A stretch of 64,000 nt of DNA, taken from NCBI RefSeq assembly GCF_014297465.1, contig NZ_JACORT010000005.1, positions 1 to 64,000 of the forward strand, in the 5' to 3' direction. Origin of the DNA: Ramlibacter cellulosilyticus. GTDB lineage: Bacteria; Pseudomonadota; Gammaproteobacteria; Burkholderiales; Burkholderiaceae_C. Shown here in pieces: positions 35,724 through 43,865 of this stretch (the first letter of the stretch is position 1; each line of letters begins with the position of its first letter). The notes beneath the pieces are model-generated. The model ran no database searches, was not told the DNA's origin, and worked only from the letters and a program-made list of their open reading frames with translations. The position numbers were made by a program, and so were the translations under genes.

Positions 35724-37955
35724 GTGGACCGCCGCGTCGTTCCCCTTCGCGCCTTCCTGTGCATCGCGGCCCTCGCGGTGCTGCCGCTCGCCGCCACCGC
35801 GCAGGCGCCGGCCGCGCCTGCGGCCACGAGCGACCGGCCCAAGGTGTGCCTCGTGCTCTCCGGCGGCGGCGCGCGCGGCGCCGCCCACGTCGGCGTGCTC
35901 AAGGTGCTGGAGGAAATGCGCGTGCCCGTCGACTGCATCGTCGGCACGAGCATGGGCTCCATCGTCGGGGCGGCCTATGCCTCGGGCGCCACCGTGCAGG
36001 AGATGGAGGAGGTGCTGCGCCGGCTGAACACGCGCCTGCTGTTCAAGGAGCTGCCGCCCCGCGAGGAACGCGCGGTGCGCCTCAAGCGCGACGACGCGCG
36101 CAACCTGGCCGCGCCGGAGATCGGCCTGGGCAGCGACGGGCTGCTGCTGCCCAAGGGCCTGGTCTCCGGCGTGCAGCTCGAAGCGGTGCTGCGCGAGCTG
36201 AGCAAGACGCGCGGCTTCCGCAATTTCGACCACCTGCCCATCCCGTTCCGCGCGGTCGCCACCGACCTGGCGAGCGGCAAGGCCGTCGTGCTGCGCGAGG
36301 GCGAGCTCGCCACCGCGATGCGCGCCAGCATGTCCGTGCCCGGCGCGATCGAGCCACTGAAGGTGGGCGGACGGCTGCTGGTGGACGGCGGCCTCACGAA
36401 CAACCTGCCGGTGGACGTGGCGCGCGCGATGGGCGCGCAGGTCGTCATCGCCGTGAACCTGGGCACCCCGCTGCTGAAGCCCGAGCAGCTCGACTCCATC
36501 CTGGGCGTCACCGCGCAGATGGTGAACATCCTGACGGAGCAGAACGTCCAGGCCTCGCTCGCCAGCCTGCAGCCCACGGACATCCTGATCCTGCCGGACC
36601 TGCAGGGCTTCTCGGCGAGCGACTTCGACCGCCTGCCCGATGCCGTGGGACCGGGCGAGGCCGCCACCCGCGCCGTGGCTTCGCAGCTCGCGCCGCTGGC
36701 GATGGCGCCGCTGGCCTATGCCCGCTGGAGCGGCCGCCGCCAGGCCGTGCCGTCGCAGGAAGCCCTGGTGGTCGACGAGATCCGCTTCAACGCGATGCAG
36801 CGCGTGAACCCGGAGATCGCGCGCCACTCGCTCGAGACGCGCGAAGGCGCGGCGATCGACCAGAAGGTGCTGGACCGCGACATGCAGCGCCTCTTCGGCA
36901 CGGGCGACTTCGAGCACGTGAGCTACTCGCTGCTGGAGGAGCCGGGCAAGCGCATCCTGAACGTCGATGCGGTGGAAAAGAGCTGGGGGCCGAACTACCT
37001 GCGCTTCGGCCTCGGCCTCTCCAGCGACTTCAGCGGCGACGCCTACTTCAACCTCCTGGGCAGCTACCGCCGGACCTGGCTGAACGCGCTGGGGGCGGAG
37101 TGGCGCATCGACGCCCAGCTGGGCCGCAGCAGCCGGCTCTCGACGGAGTTCTACCAGCCGCTGCAGCGCGGCCCCGGCCTGTTCGTCTCGCCGCACGCCG
37201 CGATCGAGCGCCGCAGCACCGACGTGTTCCGCGGCGACCAGCGCATCGCGATCTTCGACGGCCGCGAGTCGGTCGTCGGCATCGACCTCGGCGCGCAGCT
37301 GACGCGCTACGGAGAGGTGCGCCTGGGCGTCGAGGGCTCGCGGCACCGCAGTTCGGTGGACACGGGCCCGGCGGTCATCGACACCTCGCGCGGCCACCTG
37401 GACAGCACGCGCTTCACGGTGCGTGCCTTGCTCGACCAGCTGGACAGCCTGAATTTCCCGCGGGCGGGGTATGCGGCCAGCTTCGATTTCGCCAGCGCCC
37501 GCAAGTCGCTCGGCAGCGACGCGAACTACGCGCGGCTGGAGGCCTCGGGCAGCTACGTGCACTCCGTCGGCGAGCACACGTTCAGCTTCAGCGCGAAGCT
37601 GGGGCGCCGCGTGGGCAGCGACCCGCTGCCGCCGCCGGAGATGTTCCAGTGGGGCGGCTTCCTGCAGGTGTCGGGCCTGCCCACGGGAGCGCTGATCGGC
37701 GAGGACCTGCGCTTCGCGCGCGTCGTCTACTACAACCGCGTGCAGCGCTGGAGCCTGCTGGACGGCGTGTATGCCGGCGCCTCGCTGGAGATCGGCCGCA
37801 TGAACCGCTCGCTGCTGCCCGGCAACGACCTCGGCACGCTGCGCGCGGGCGCCTTGCTGCTGGGAGTGGACACGCCGATCGGTCCCTTGTACCTGGGCTA
37901 CGGCCGCGCGAGCAAGGGCTACGACAGCTTCTACGTGTTCCTCGGCCGGCCCTGA
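35724..37955 (+). CDS. Patatin-like phospholipase with outer-membrane barrel (PlpD-like, type Vd autotransporter)
   Basis: A 743-residue exported protein starting at GTG 35724: signal peptide (to about residue 27), patatin domain (about 40-320) with oxyanion loop GGGARGAAH, nucleophile motif GTSMG and catalytic Asp in VDGGLTNNLP, then a POTRA-like linker and a beta-barrel of the BamA/Omp85-like class ending in a C-terminal Phe-containing strand (YDSFYVFLGRP). PlpD of Pseudomonas has this order. It should cleave phospholipids and be displayed or released at the cell surface. The catalytic dyad is intact. Confidence 0.88.
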   Translation: MDRRVVPLRAFLCIAALAVLPLAATAQAPAAPAATSDRPKVCLVLSGGGARGAAHVGVLKVLEEMRVPVDCIVGTSMGSIVGAAYASGATVQEMEEVLRRLNTRLLFKELPPREERAVRLKRDDARNLAAPEIGLGSDGLLLPKGLVSGVQLEAVLRELSKTRGFRNFDHLPIPFRAVATDLASGKAVVLREGELATAMRASMSVPGAIEPLKVGGRLLVDGGLTNNLPVDVARAMGAQVVIAVNLGTPLLKPEQLDSILGVTAQMVNILTEQNVQASLASLQPTDILILPDLQGFSASDFDRLPDAVGPGEAATRAVASQLAPLAMAPLAYARWSGRRQAVPSQEALVVDEIRFNAMQRVNPEIARHSLETREGAAIDQKVLDRDMQRLFGTGDFEHVSYSLLEEPGKRILNVDAVEKSWGPNYLRFGLGLSSDFSGDAYFNLLGSYRRTWLNALGAEWRIDAQLGRSSRLSTEFYQPLQRGPGLFVSPHAAIERRSTDVFRGDQRIAIFDGRESVVGIDLGAQLTRYGEVRLGVEGSRHRSSVDTGPAVIDTSRGHLDSTRFTVRALLDQLDSLNFPRAGYAASFDFASARKSLGSDANYARLEASGSYVHSVGEHTFSFSAKLGRRVGSDPLPPPEMFQWGGFLQVSGLPTGALIGEDLRFARVVYYNRVQRWSLLDGVYAGASLEIGRMNRSLLPGNDLGTLRAGALLLGVDTPIGPLYLGYGRASKGYDSFYVFLGRP

Positions 37956-39289
37956 GCCCCGGGCACGCCGAAGGCTTCGGCGGCGGCCGCGAGCAGGTCC
38001 GCGGGATGCAGCATGGCCTCGCGCGCGCGGCGTGCGGTGTCGTCCTGGAGCAGCACCGGGCGCAGGCGCCGCTCGCGGGCGAGCGCCTCGAAGACGGGCT
38101 GCAGTTGCTCCGGTGCCGGCTGCGTGCCTTGCGCGAGCTCGCGCGCGAAGGCGATGCACGCGCGCTCCTGCAGCAGCAGGGCGCGGGCGGCCGCGGAAAG
38201 CAGCGGCACGCGCTGTTCCTCCACGCAGCACGCGTAGAACACCTGCGGGGGAATGGCACCATCGCGCGGAGCGAGTGCGCGCAAGGAGGCGCCGTGCACG
38301 CGCAAGCGCTCGGTGCCGGCGGCGAAGAGGACGTCTTCGTCCGGTGCCGCCTGCGCGAGGTGCGCCAGTCCCCCCAGGAGGCGCGGCCAGTCGCTCGCGG
38401 CGGCCGCAGGCGCTGCCTTGCATTCGGCGAGGAGCAGGAGCTCGCAGGCGCCCGCCGCATCGTCCCGCAGCAGGGCGACGTCCCATTCGTCCTTGGCACC
38501 GTGCGGCGCGGGCGGGAAGCCGCCGGCGGGGCGCAGCCCTTGCGCGGCACGATGGCGGCGCGCATGCGGTGCGTCCATCCAGCCCGCGATCGTGGCGAAC
38601 GCCTGCAACACCTGCGCCTCGACGGCGTCGCCCGCACGCGCCGCTTCGCGCCCGCGCTGCGCGGCGGCTTCCGTGCCCGCCAGCGGCCCTTGCGCGGCGA
38701 GCAGTGCGAGGTAGCGCTGCACGGCAGGCGCCTGGCGCAGGCCGGCTGCACGCAGCAGGCGGGCGAGCGCCGGGTCGGCGAGGACCGTGGCGAGCTGGGC
38801 GCGCAGTGCATCGTCCGCATCGCCGCCTGCGAGCGATCGCGCCTGCGTGCGCAAGGCCTGCCACTCGCCTGCGCGCGCCAGCGCGTGCAAGGCTGCGAGC
38901 CCCTCTCCCGGCGCATCCGGCGCACGCCCGCGCAGCTTGCCCGGGTGCGCGAACGCGTCGACGAGCGAAGCCACGCGCCTGCGGTCGGCGGCTTCGCCTG
39001 CCGCGAGTTCCACGAACGTGGCCACCTGTGCGTCCTGCTCGCGCAGCACCAGCGCCTGGAAGGCCGCGTCGCCGGCCAGGGCCTGCGTGACGAGCCGCGC
39101 GAGCGAGCGCGTGAACAGCTCGCGCTCCTGCGTTGCCGCGTTTCCCATGCGTACCGCTTCGATCGCGAAGGCGAGGGCGGCGTCGGTGCCGGCGGCCGCG
39201 GCGGCGTCCGCATCCGCCGGCAGCGGCGGCATGCGGTAGCGGCGCGCGGCGCGCTCCAGTGCGCGGGCGAGGACTTCCTCCGGGCTCAC
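37931..39289 (-). CDS. Hypothetical protein with a PD-(D/E)XK-like motif
   Basis: A 452-residue, mostly helical, Ala-rich soluble protein. Residues 265-292 (KDEWDVALLR, then ELLLLAECKA) show D270 followed 19 residues later by E289-x-K291 on a hydrophobic strand, the core of PD-(D/E)XK nucleases. No other domain is recognised. It overlaps the upstream PAS gene by 4 bp (ATGA), and its end overlaps the patatin gene by 25 bp, tail to tail. A nuclease role is tentative; the motif could be chance in a 452-residue protein. Confidence 0.55.
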   Translation of the reverse strand: MSPEEVLARALERAARRYRMPPLPADADAAAAAGTDAALAFAIEAVRMGNAATQERELFTRSLARLVTQALAGDAAFQALVLREQDAQVATFVELAAGEAADRRRVASLVDAFAHPGKLRGRAPDAPGEGLAALHALARAGEWQALRTQARSLAGGDADDALRAQLATVLADPALARLLRAAGLRQAPAVQRYLALLAAQGPLAGTEAAAQRGREAARAGDAVEAQVLQAFATIAGWMDAPHARRHRAAQGLRPAGGFPPAPHGAKDEWDVALLRDDAAGACELLLLAECKAAPAAAASDWPRLLGGLAHLAQAAPDEDVLFAAGTERLRVHGASLRALAPRDGAIPPQVFYACCVEEQRVPLLSAAARALLLQERACIAFARELAQGTQPAPEQLQPVFEALARERRLRPVLLQDDTARRAREAMLHPADLLAAAAEAFGVPGAQGRPRNT

Positions 39290-39696
39290 TGCGCGGGCGG
39301 CGCGGGGCTGGCCGCGGATCGCTCGCGCTGCACGCGCTCGGTGACGTCGCGCGCGATCGCGACGGATCCCACGACCGCGCCCGCGTCGTCGCGCACCACG
39401 GCGAAGGTCATCTCGACGTAGATCCTGCCGCCGTCCTTGCGCACGGCGCGCGTCACGGCGGGACGACCCGCGAGCCGCGTGCGGCCGGACGCCATCGCGG
39501 CGTCGTAGCCTTTCCAGTGCGCCGCGCGCAGGTGTTCCGGGATGATGAGGTCCAGGCTCCGGCCGATGGCCTCTTCGGCCGAATGGCCGAAGAGCGCCGC
39601 CGCCGCCGCGTTCCAGCGCGCGATGTTGCCGTCGCGGCCCGCGTAGATGACCGCATCGGTGGTCTGTTCGAGGATCCAGTCCGCCAGTCCGTTCAC
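39286..39696 (-). CDS. PAS-domain sensor protein without output domain
   Basis: A 136-residue protein consisting of one PAS/PAC domain: ILEQTTDAVIYAGRDGNIAR, WNAAAAALFGHSAEEAIGRS, MTFAVVRDDAGAVVGSVAIA and RDVTER at the end. GTG start at 39696 with GGAGGG upstream. It overlaps both neighbours by a few bases, so it is tightly coupled with the TDT transporter before it and the PD-(D/E)XK-like gene after it. Such stand-alone PAS proteins may sense redox or a ligand and signal by contact. Partner unknown. Confidence 0.8.
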   Translation of the reverse strand: MNGLADWILEQTTDAVIYAGRDGNIARWNAAAAALFGHSAEEAIGRSLDLIIPEHLRAAHWKGYDAAMASGRTRLAGRPAVTRAVRKDGGRIYVEMTFAVVRDDAGAVVGSVAIARDVTERVQRERSAASPAPPAQ

Positions 39697-40742
39697 GTCG
39701 CCCTCCTCTCGTTCGCCCGCAGCCACTGCCGCACGAGCCCCGCGGCGGTGAGCAGCCAGGCCGCCACCGCGAGGAAGAAGAACCCGCGCGCCACCGGCAG
39801 GAGGAAGCGCACGCCCAGCGCCTGCGCCATCTGCTGCGTCGCGGCCGAATACATGCCGAGCGGGAACACCACGCCCCAGTAGCCCACTTCGTAGCGCAGG
39901 GGATAGCGGCGGTGCACGTAGCGCCACAGCGCCAGGCCCGCGAGCAGCGGGATCCACCAGGTGCCGACCGCCCAGTACAGCACGGTGCCGCCCTGCAGCA
40001 CCGGCAGCAGCGAGGAGAGGAAAGGCGCGCCCGGTGCGTTCAGCACCAGCTGCGCGCCGGCCAGCGCCGAGATCGCCATCGCCCCCATGTTGATCCAGGA
40101 GGTGGGCGCCAGGTCCTCGGGGCCGAAGCGGAAGAAGGCGAGGCGGTAGAAGATCAGCGAGATCAGCCACACGTACACCATGCCGCCGCAGAACCACATG
40201 GCGAGCGCGAGGAAATTCAGCATCAGGCGCGCGGGCTGCTGCGCGTGCGCGGCGAGGAGCACGGCCAGGATGGCAATCGATTGCATGGCTACGACGACGA
40301 GCAGCCAGGCGCCGCTGATCGCGTCCGCGAGCGCAGGCTTGTCGCGCTGCAGCGTGAGCGCGATGAGGATGCCGTAGGTGAGGACGAGCCACAGCGCGAG
40401 CGCGAGGGCGCAGAGGAGTGCGCTGGCCTGGACGGGCAGGCCGAGCACCAGCCACAGGCTGCCGAGCACGGACGTGCCGGCGACGGTGGTGAGGAAGCCG
40501 GGTGCGCGCTGGTGGCTGCGCAGGTCCGCCAGCAGGTGCTCGCGGTGCCAGAGCAGGCGGCCCGTGCTCATCGCGGCGAGGGCCAGCCACGCCACCAGGG
40601 CAATGGCGAGCAGCACCTCGCCGAGGACGTCGTAGCCTTGCTGCTGGGCATCCACGCCGATCACGCCGGTCGCCATGACGATGGCGAAATTGGCGGGCGA
40701 GAGCCCGGCGACGGGCGCGGCGAAAGTCCTGGCGGCGCGCAT
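39693..40742 (-). CDS. TDT family transporter (TehA/SLAC1-like)
   Basis: A 349-residue inner-membrane protein with about ten hydrophobic helices in the TehA/SLAC1 (TDT) fold. Landmarks are SPANFAIVMATGVIG near the N-terminus and SWINMGAMAISALAGAQL plus VFPLGMYSAAT later, typical of this family. Members transport tellurite, C4-dicarboxylates, sulfite or halides. With a sulfur-oxidation locus 2 kb away a sulfite exporter is conceivable, but it is not co-transcribed with sox genes. First gene of a three-gene operon. Confidence 0.85.
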   Translation of the reverse strand: MRAARTFAAPVAGLSPANFAIVMATGVIGVDAQQQGYDVLGEVLLAIALVAWLALAAMSTGRLLWHREHLLADLRSHQRAPGFLTTVAGTSVLGSLWLVLGLPVQASALLCALALALWLVLTYGILIALTLQRDKPALADAISGAWLLVVVAMQSIAILAVLLAAHAQQPARLMLNFLALAMWFCGGMVYVWLISLIFYRLAFFRFGPEDLAPTSWINMGAMAISALAGAQLVLNAPGAPFLSSLLPVLQGGTVLYWAVGTWWIPLLAGLALWRYVHRRYPLRYEVGYWGVVFPLGMYSAATQQMAQALGVRFLLPVARGFFFLAVAAWLLTAAGLVRQWLRANERRAT

Positions 40743-40777
40743 CGGGCAACTATAGGCCCGATCCGCGCGCGTGCCGC

Positions 40778-41011
40778 TCAGTGCAGTGGCGGGGCCGCGA
40801 GGCCGAGGCGGCGGCGCAGGCTGTCCTCGTACTCCCAGTCGGCGGCGCAGTCGCTGTCGCAGAACAGGCGATCGGCGATGCCTTCCTCGTTGCCGCAGTG
40901 GTGGCAGGCGCCCACGGCGCGCAAGGCGCCGCCACGCGAACGCTGCGCGGCGAGCGCATGCGTCAGGTGGCGCTGCTCGGAATCGAATGCGAGATCTGCT
41001 TCGTCGGCCAT
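40778..41011 (-). CDS. Small zinc-ribbon-like protein, 77 aa
   Basis: A 77-residue soluble protein with CHHCG and, 14 residues later, CDSDC, two Cys pairs suited to bind one zinc. The ATG at 41011 (MADEADLAFDSEQ) is chosen because GGGAG lies 6 nt before it. The N-terminal half is acidic and helical and the C-terminal tail Arg/Leu-rich. It might be a DksA-like or adaptor protein, but length and the missing coiled coil argue against DksA. It lies 36 bp before the transporter gene. Confidence 0.7.
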   Translation of the reverse strand: MADEADLAFDSEQRHLTHALAAQRSRGGALRAVGACHHCGNEEGIADRLFCDSDCAADWEYEDSLRRRLGLAAPPLH

Positions 41012-41256
41012 GGAATGCTCCCTGTCACTGCCCCGCATTCTTCGGGCGGCGGCGGCGGCGCGTGCTGCCCGGGCGGCCCATGTTGCTGTAGGACGCCTTT
41101 AGCCCTTCCGGACGGCTGGGGCGCCACGCGCATACGCCGAAAGGATGAAAGGGCCGCGCCGGGCGTTGCGCGGACGCGCCGCCGCCCCGCGGGCGAGGGC
41201 TGTTTCGGATGCCATGGCCGCGCTGCCCGCGCAGAATGGCGGCACACGCGGACGAC

Positions 41257-41454
41257 ATGGTTTTGGACGAACACAAGGAATTCCGGCCGGGAGACACGGT
41301 GCGCCTGCTGCGCGGCAGCCCGGCGCACCTCATGACCGTGCGCGCCGCTTCGGCCACCACCGTCCTGTGCGCATCCGTCGGCCCGGACGGCCGCACCCAG
41401 AACGAACCGTATCCGCCGGAGGACCTGGAACTGGTGGCCCGGGAGGGCCGCTAG
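41257..41454 (+). CDS. DUF2158 (YodC-like) small protein
   Basis: A 65-residue protein starting with MVLDEHKEFRPGDTVRLLRG, which matches the DUF2158/YodC pattern of F-x-x-GD-x-V-x-L-x-x-G followed by a methionine/threonine-Val turn (HLMTVRAA). The fold is a small SH3-like barrel with unknown function. An in-frame ATG at 41236 is possible; neither start has a strong ribosome-binding site. It converges with the Bug gene downstream. Confidence 0.7.
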   Translation: MVLDEHKEFRPGDTVRLLRGSPAHLMTVRAASATTVLCASVGPDGRTQNEPYPPEDLELVAREGR

Positions 41455-41473
41455 CAGCGCCAGGCCCGGCCGC

Positions 41474-42445
41474 TCACTCCATCCTGATGTTGCCCGCCTT
41501 GATCACGCGGGCCCACTTCTCCACCTCGGACTTCTGGAAGGCCGCGAGCTCCGCGGGCGACATGCCGCCCGGCTCGATGCCTTGCGCGACCAGCTTCGCC
41601 TTGATCTCCGGGTCGTTGACGGCCTTGATCATCTCGCCGGCCAGCTTGTCCACCACGGGCTTCGGCACGCCGGCGGGCGCGAAGATCGCCTGCCACGACA
41701 CGATGTCGAAGCCGGGCAGCACCTCGGCGATCGCCGGCACCTCCGGCAGGCTGGAGGAGCGCTTCGCCGAGGTCACGCCCAGCGCGCGCAGCTTGCCGGC
41801 CTGGATGTGCGGCAGCGCCGGCGCGAGGTTCTCGAAGATGATGTCCGCGCCCTGGCCGGACATCAGCGCGGTGAGCGACTCGGCGCTGCTCTTGTAGGGC
41901 ACGTGCACCATCTTGCCGCCCGTGAGCTGCTCGAAGAACACGCCCGAGAGGTGCTGCGACGTGCCGTTGCCGGACGACGCGAAGTTGATCGTGCCCGGCT
42001 TCGCCTTCGCCGCGGCGATCACGTCCTGCACGCTCCTGTACGGGCTGTCGGCCCGCACGACGAGGATGTTCGGCATGGAGCCGATCATGGTGATCGGCGT
42101 GAAGTTCTTGACGGGGTCGTAAGGCAGCTTGGGATACAGGCTCACGTTGATCGCGTGCGAGCTGATCGTGCCGCCCTGGATGGTGTAGCCGTCCGGTGCC
42201 GCCTTCGCGGTGAAGTCCGAGCCCATGCCGCCGCCCGCGCCCGGCTTGTTCTCGATCACGAAGCTGGTGCCCAGCGCGGGCCCGGCCTTCTGCGTCACCA
42301 GGCGCGCGAGCACGTCGGTGGTGCCGCCGGCGCCGAAGGGGACGATGTAGGTGATCGGCTTGGCCGGCCACTGGGCCTGCGCGTGGACGGCGGTGCCGGC
42401 GGCGAGCAGCGTGGCGAAGGCGCCCAGCAGGATGCGACGGTGCAT
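41474..42445 (-). CDS. Bug/TctC family solute receptor
   Basis: A 323-residue periplasmic receptor: signal peptide to about residue 24 (VHAQA), then QWPAKPITYIVPFGAGGTTD, FVIENKPGAGGGMGSDF, DGYTIQGGTISSHAIN and MVHVPYKSSAESLTALM. AGGAGA precedes the ATG at 42445; an upstream in-frame ATG has no such site. It follows a YeeE/YedE transporter gene by 84 bp on the same strand, downstream of the sox genes. Ligand unknown; organic acids are usual. Co-transcription with the YeeE gene is possible. Confidence 0.88.
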   Translation of the reverse strand: MHRRILLGAFATLLAAGTAVHAQAQWPAKPITYIVPFGAGGTTDVLARLVTQKAGPALGTSFVIENKPGAGGGMGSDFTAKAAPDGYTIQGGTISSHAINVSLYPKLPYDPVKNFTPITMIGSMPNILVVRADSPYRSVQDVIAAAKAKPGTINFASSGNGTSQHLSGVFFEQLTGGKMVHVPYKSSAESLTALMSGQGADIIFENLAPALPHIQAGKLRALGVTSAKRSSSLPEVPAIAEVLPGFDIVSWQAIFAPAGVPKPVVDKLAGEMIKAVNDPEIKAKLVAQGIEPGGMSPAELAAFQKSEVEKWARVIKAGNIRME

Positions 42446-42529
42446 GGAATGTCTCCTTTGTTCGTAATGCCACCCCGCGCGGCGGGGCCGGTCCATGCTA
42501 GCGAAGGAGACGCGGATCGTGTGTGCTCG

Positions 42530-43648
42530 TTAGCCCGTGTCGCGCTCGAGGCGCCACATCTGGTACTTCACGCCCGCCACGGCGCCGGAGACCATCGCCG
42601 CGGCGGCGACGAGGCTGGTGAGGCTCAAGGTGGAGAGGCCCGTCACGCCTTGCCCGATGCTGCAGCCGAGCGCGGTTACGCCGCCGATGCCCATGAACAC
42701 GCCGCCGGCGAGGTGGTGGCCGAGGTCGGGCGTGTTGGCGAAGCCTTCCCAGCGGAAGCGGCGGCGTGCGAGCGCCACGACGGCCGAACCGGCAACGACG
42801 CCCAGCACCGACACGATGCCGACCGTGAGGCGCTTGCTCGCGTCGCTGAAGAAGATCAACCAGTCGAGGGCGAACGCGGTCGGCGACACGAAGCTGAGGC
42901 CTTCGGCGCGGCGCGAATTGGTCGCGAGCCAGGCTTCTTCCAGCGTCTCGGGATGCTCCGCGAGGTGGCCGAGCGAGCCCGTCACCCACCACATGGCGAG
43001 CACCAGCGCGCCGACGCCCGCCCCGGCGAGCAGGTTGTGCGGCCGGCGCGCCTCGCGCGTGGCGAGCGCGAAGGCGAGCAGCGCGCCGCCCACCAGTGCC
43101 GCCCCCGCGAGGGCGGCACCCGTCGATCCCATGCCCGTCGCGCGCGCGAGCAGCGTCGCGAGGTCCGCGTTCGCCCCGAAGTCCACGGCGACGCGGTCGA
43201 CCGTGTTCACGCGCCAGACCGCCGTGAGGCCGCGCAGCGTGGCGAATGCCGCGATCGCAGCCACGAGCACCACGACGAGCGACTTGAGGCTGCCTCCGCC
43301 CACGCGCACCAGCGTCTTGCTGACGCAGCCCGAGGACAGCACCATGCCGAAGCCGAACAATGCGCCGCCGAACAGCGCCGAGAGCCACAGCCAGCGCGTC
43401 GAGGCATAGAGCGTCTGCGGCGGCAAGAGGATGCCGCCCGCGGCGAGCGCGGCGAAGCCGAAGGTGGCGACGGCAGCGGCCAGCGCCCACTGGCGCAGGC
43501 GCGTGTACTCGCCCATCGCGACGGCATCGCTCACGGCGCCCATCGTGCAGAAGCCGGTGCGCTGCACCAGCGCGCCGAAGGCGAAGGCGACGCCGAACGC
43601 CGCCCACAGCACCTGCTGGTTCAGGGCTTGGAGCTCGGCGGGGGTCAT
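42530..43648 (-). CDS. YeeE/YedE family (TsuA-like) thiosulfate transporter 1
   Basis: A 372-residue inner-membrane protein with about ten hydrophobic helices of the YeeE/YedE family, which includes the thiosulfate importer TsuA. Three conserved Cys blocks line the proposed path: QRTGFCTMG, SSGCVSKTLV and TALGCSIGQGVTGL. It is downstream of soxB but separated by a 142-bp inverted repeat (43689-43830), which may end sox transcription. In a sox organism it would deliver a sulfur compound across the inner membrane or export a product. Confidence 0.87.
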   Translation of the reverse strand: MTPAELQALNQQVLWAAFGVAFAFGALVQRTGFCTMGAVSDAVAMGEYTRLRQWALAAAVATFGFAALAAGGILLPPQTLYASTRWLWLSALFGGALFGFGMVLSSGCVSKTLVRVGGGSLKSLVVVLVAAIAAFATLRGLTAVWRVNTVDRVAVDFGANADLATLLARATGMGSTGAALAGAALVGGALLAFALATREARRPHNLLAGAGVGALVLAMWWVTGSLGHLAEHPETLEEAWLATNSRRAEGLSFVSPTAFALDWLIFFSDASKRLTVGIVSVLGVVAGSAVVALARRRFRWEGFANTPDLGHHLAGGVFMGIGGVTALGCSIGQGVTGLSTLSLTSLVAAAAMVSGAVAGVKYQMWRLERDTG

Positions 43649-43688
43649 GCGGGGATTCTAGGAGCGACGGCGAGGGCCGCGAAAAAGG

Positions 43689-43830
43689 CGGACAGCCGAA
43701 CGCAGAGGTCGCAGAGGTCGCAGAGGTCGCAGAGGATTCGCAGAGGTCGCAGAGGAAATCCTTCTAGGTCTTTCCTTGTCTTCTCTGCGACCTCTGCGTC
43801 ATCTTTGCGACCTCTGCGTTCGGCTGTCCG
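43689..43830. repeat. Large inverted repeat with 9-bp tandem units
   Basis: A 24-bp outer arm (43689-43712) recurs inverted at 43807-43830. Inside, GCAGAGGTC is tandemly repeated in the left half (about 43700-43755), and its complement in the right half. The whole could form a long hairpin between soxB and the YeeE gene. Related CGCAGAGGT-type repeats are dispersed in some betaproteobacterial genomes, recalled not checked. No coding potential is credible. Confidence 0.8.
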
Positions 43831-43865
43831 TTCCCGCTCCCTTCGGCCCGCCCCCCGCCGCCGCG

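Noticed and set aside
35067-38864. Very long open frame on the minus strand (over 1200 codons) across the SYLF and patatin genes
   Set aside because: It is a shadow of GC-rich codons in the plus-strand genes: the translation is His/Arg/Ala-rich without family likeness, while the plus-strand products are clear families.
43700-43830. CGCAGAGGT tandem units considered as a CRISPR array
   Set aside because: The unit is only 9 bp with no spacers, the halves are inverted to each other, and no cas genes are present.
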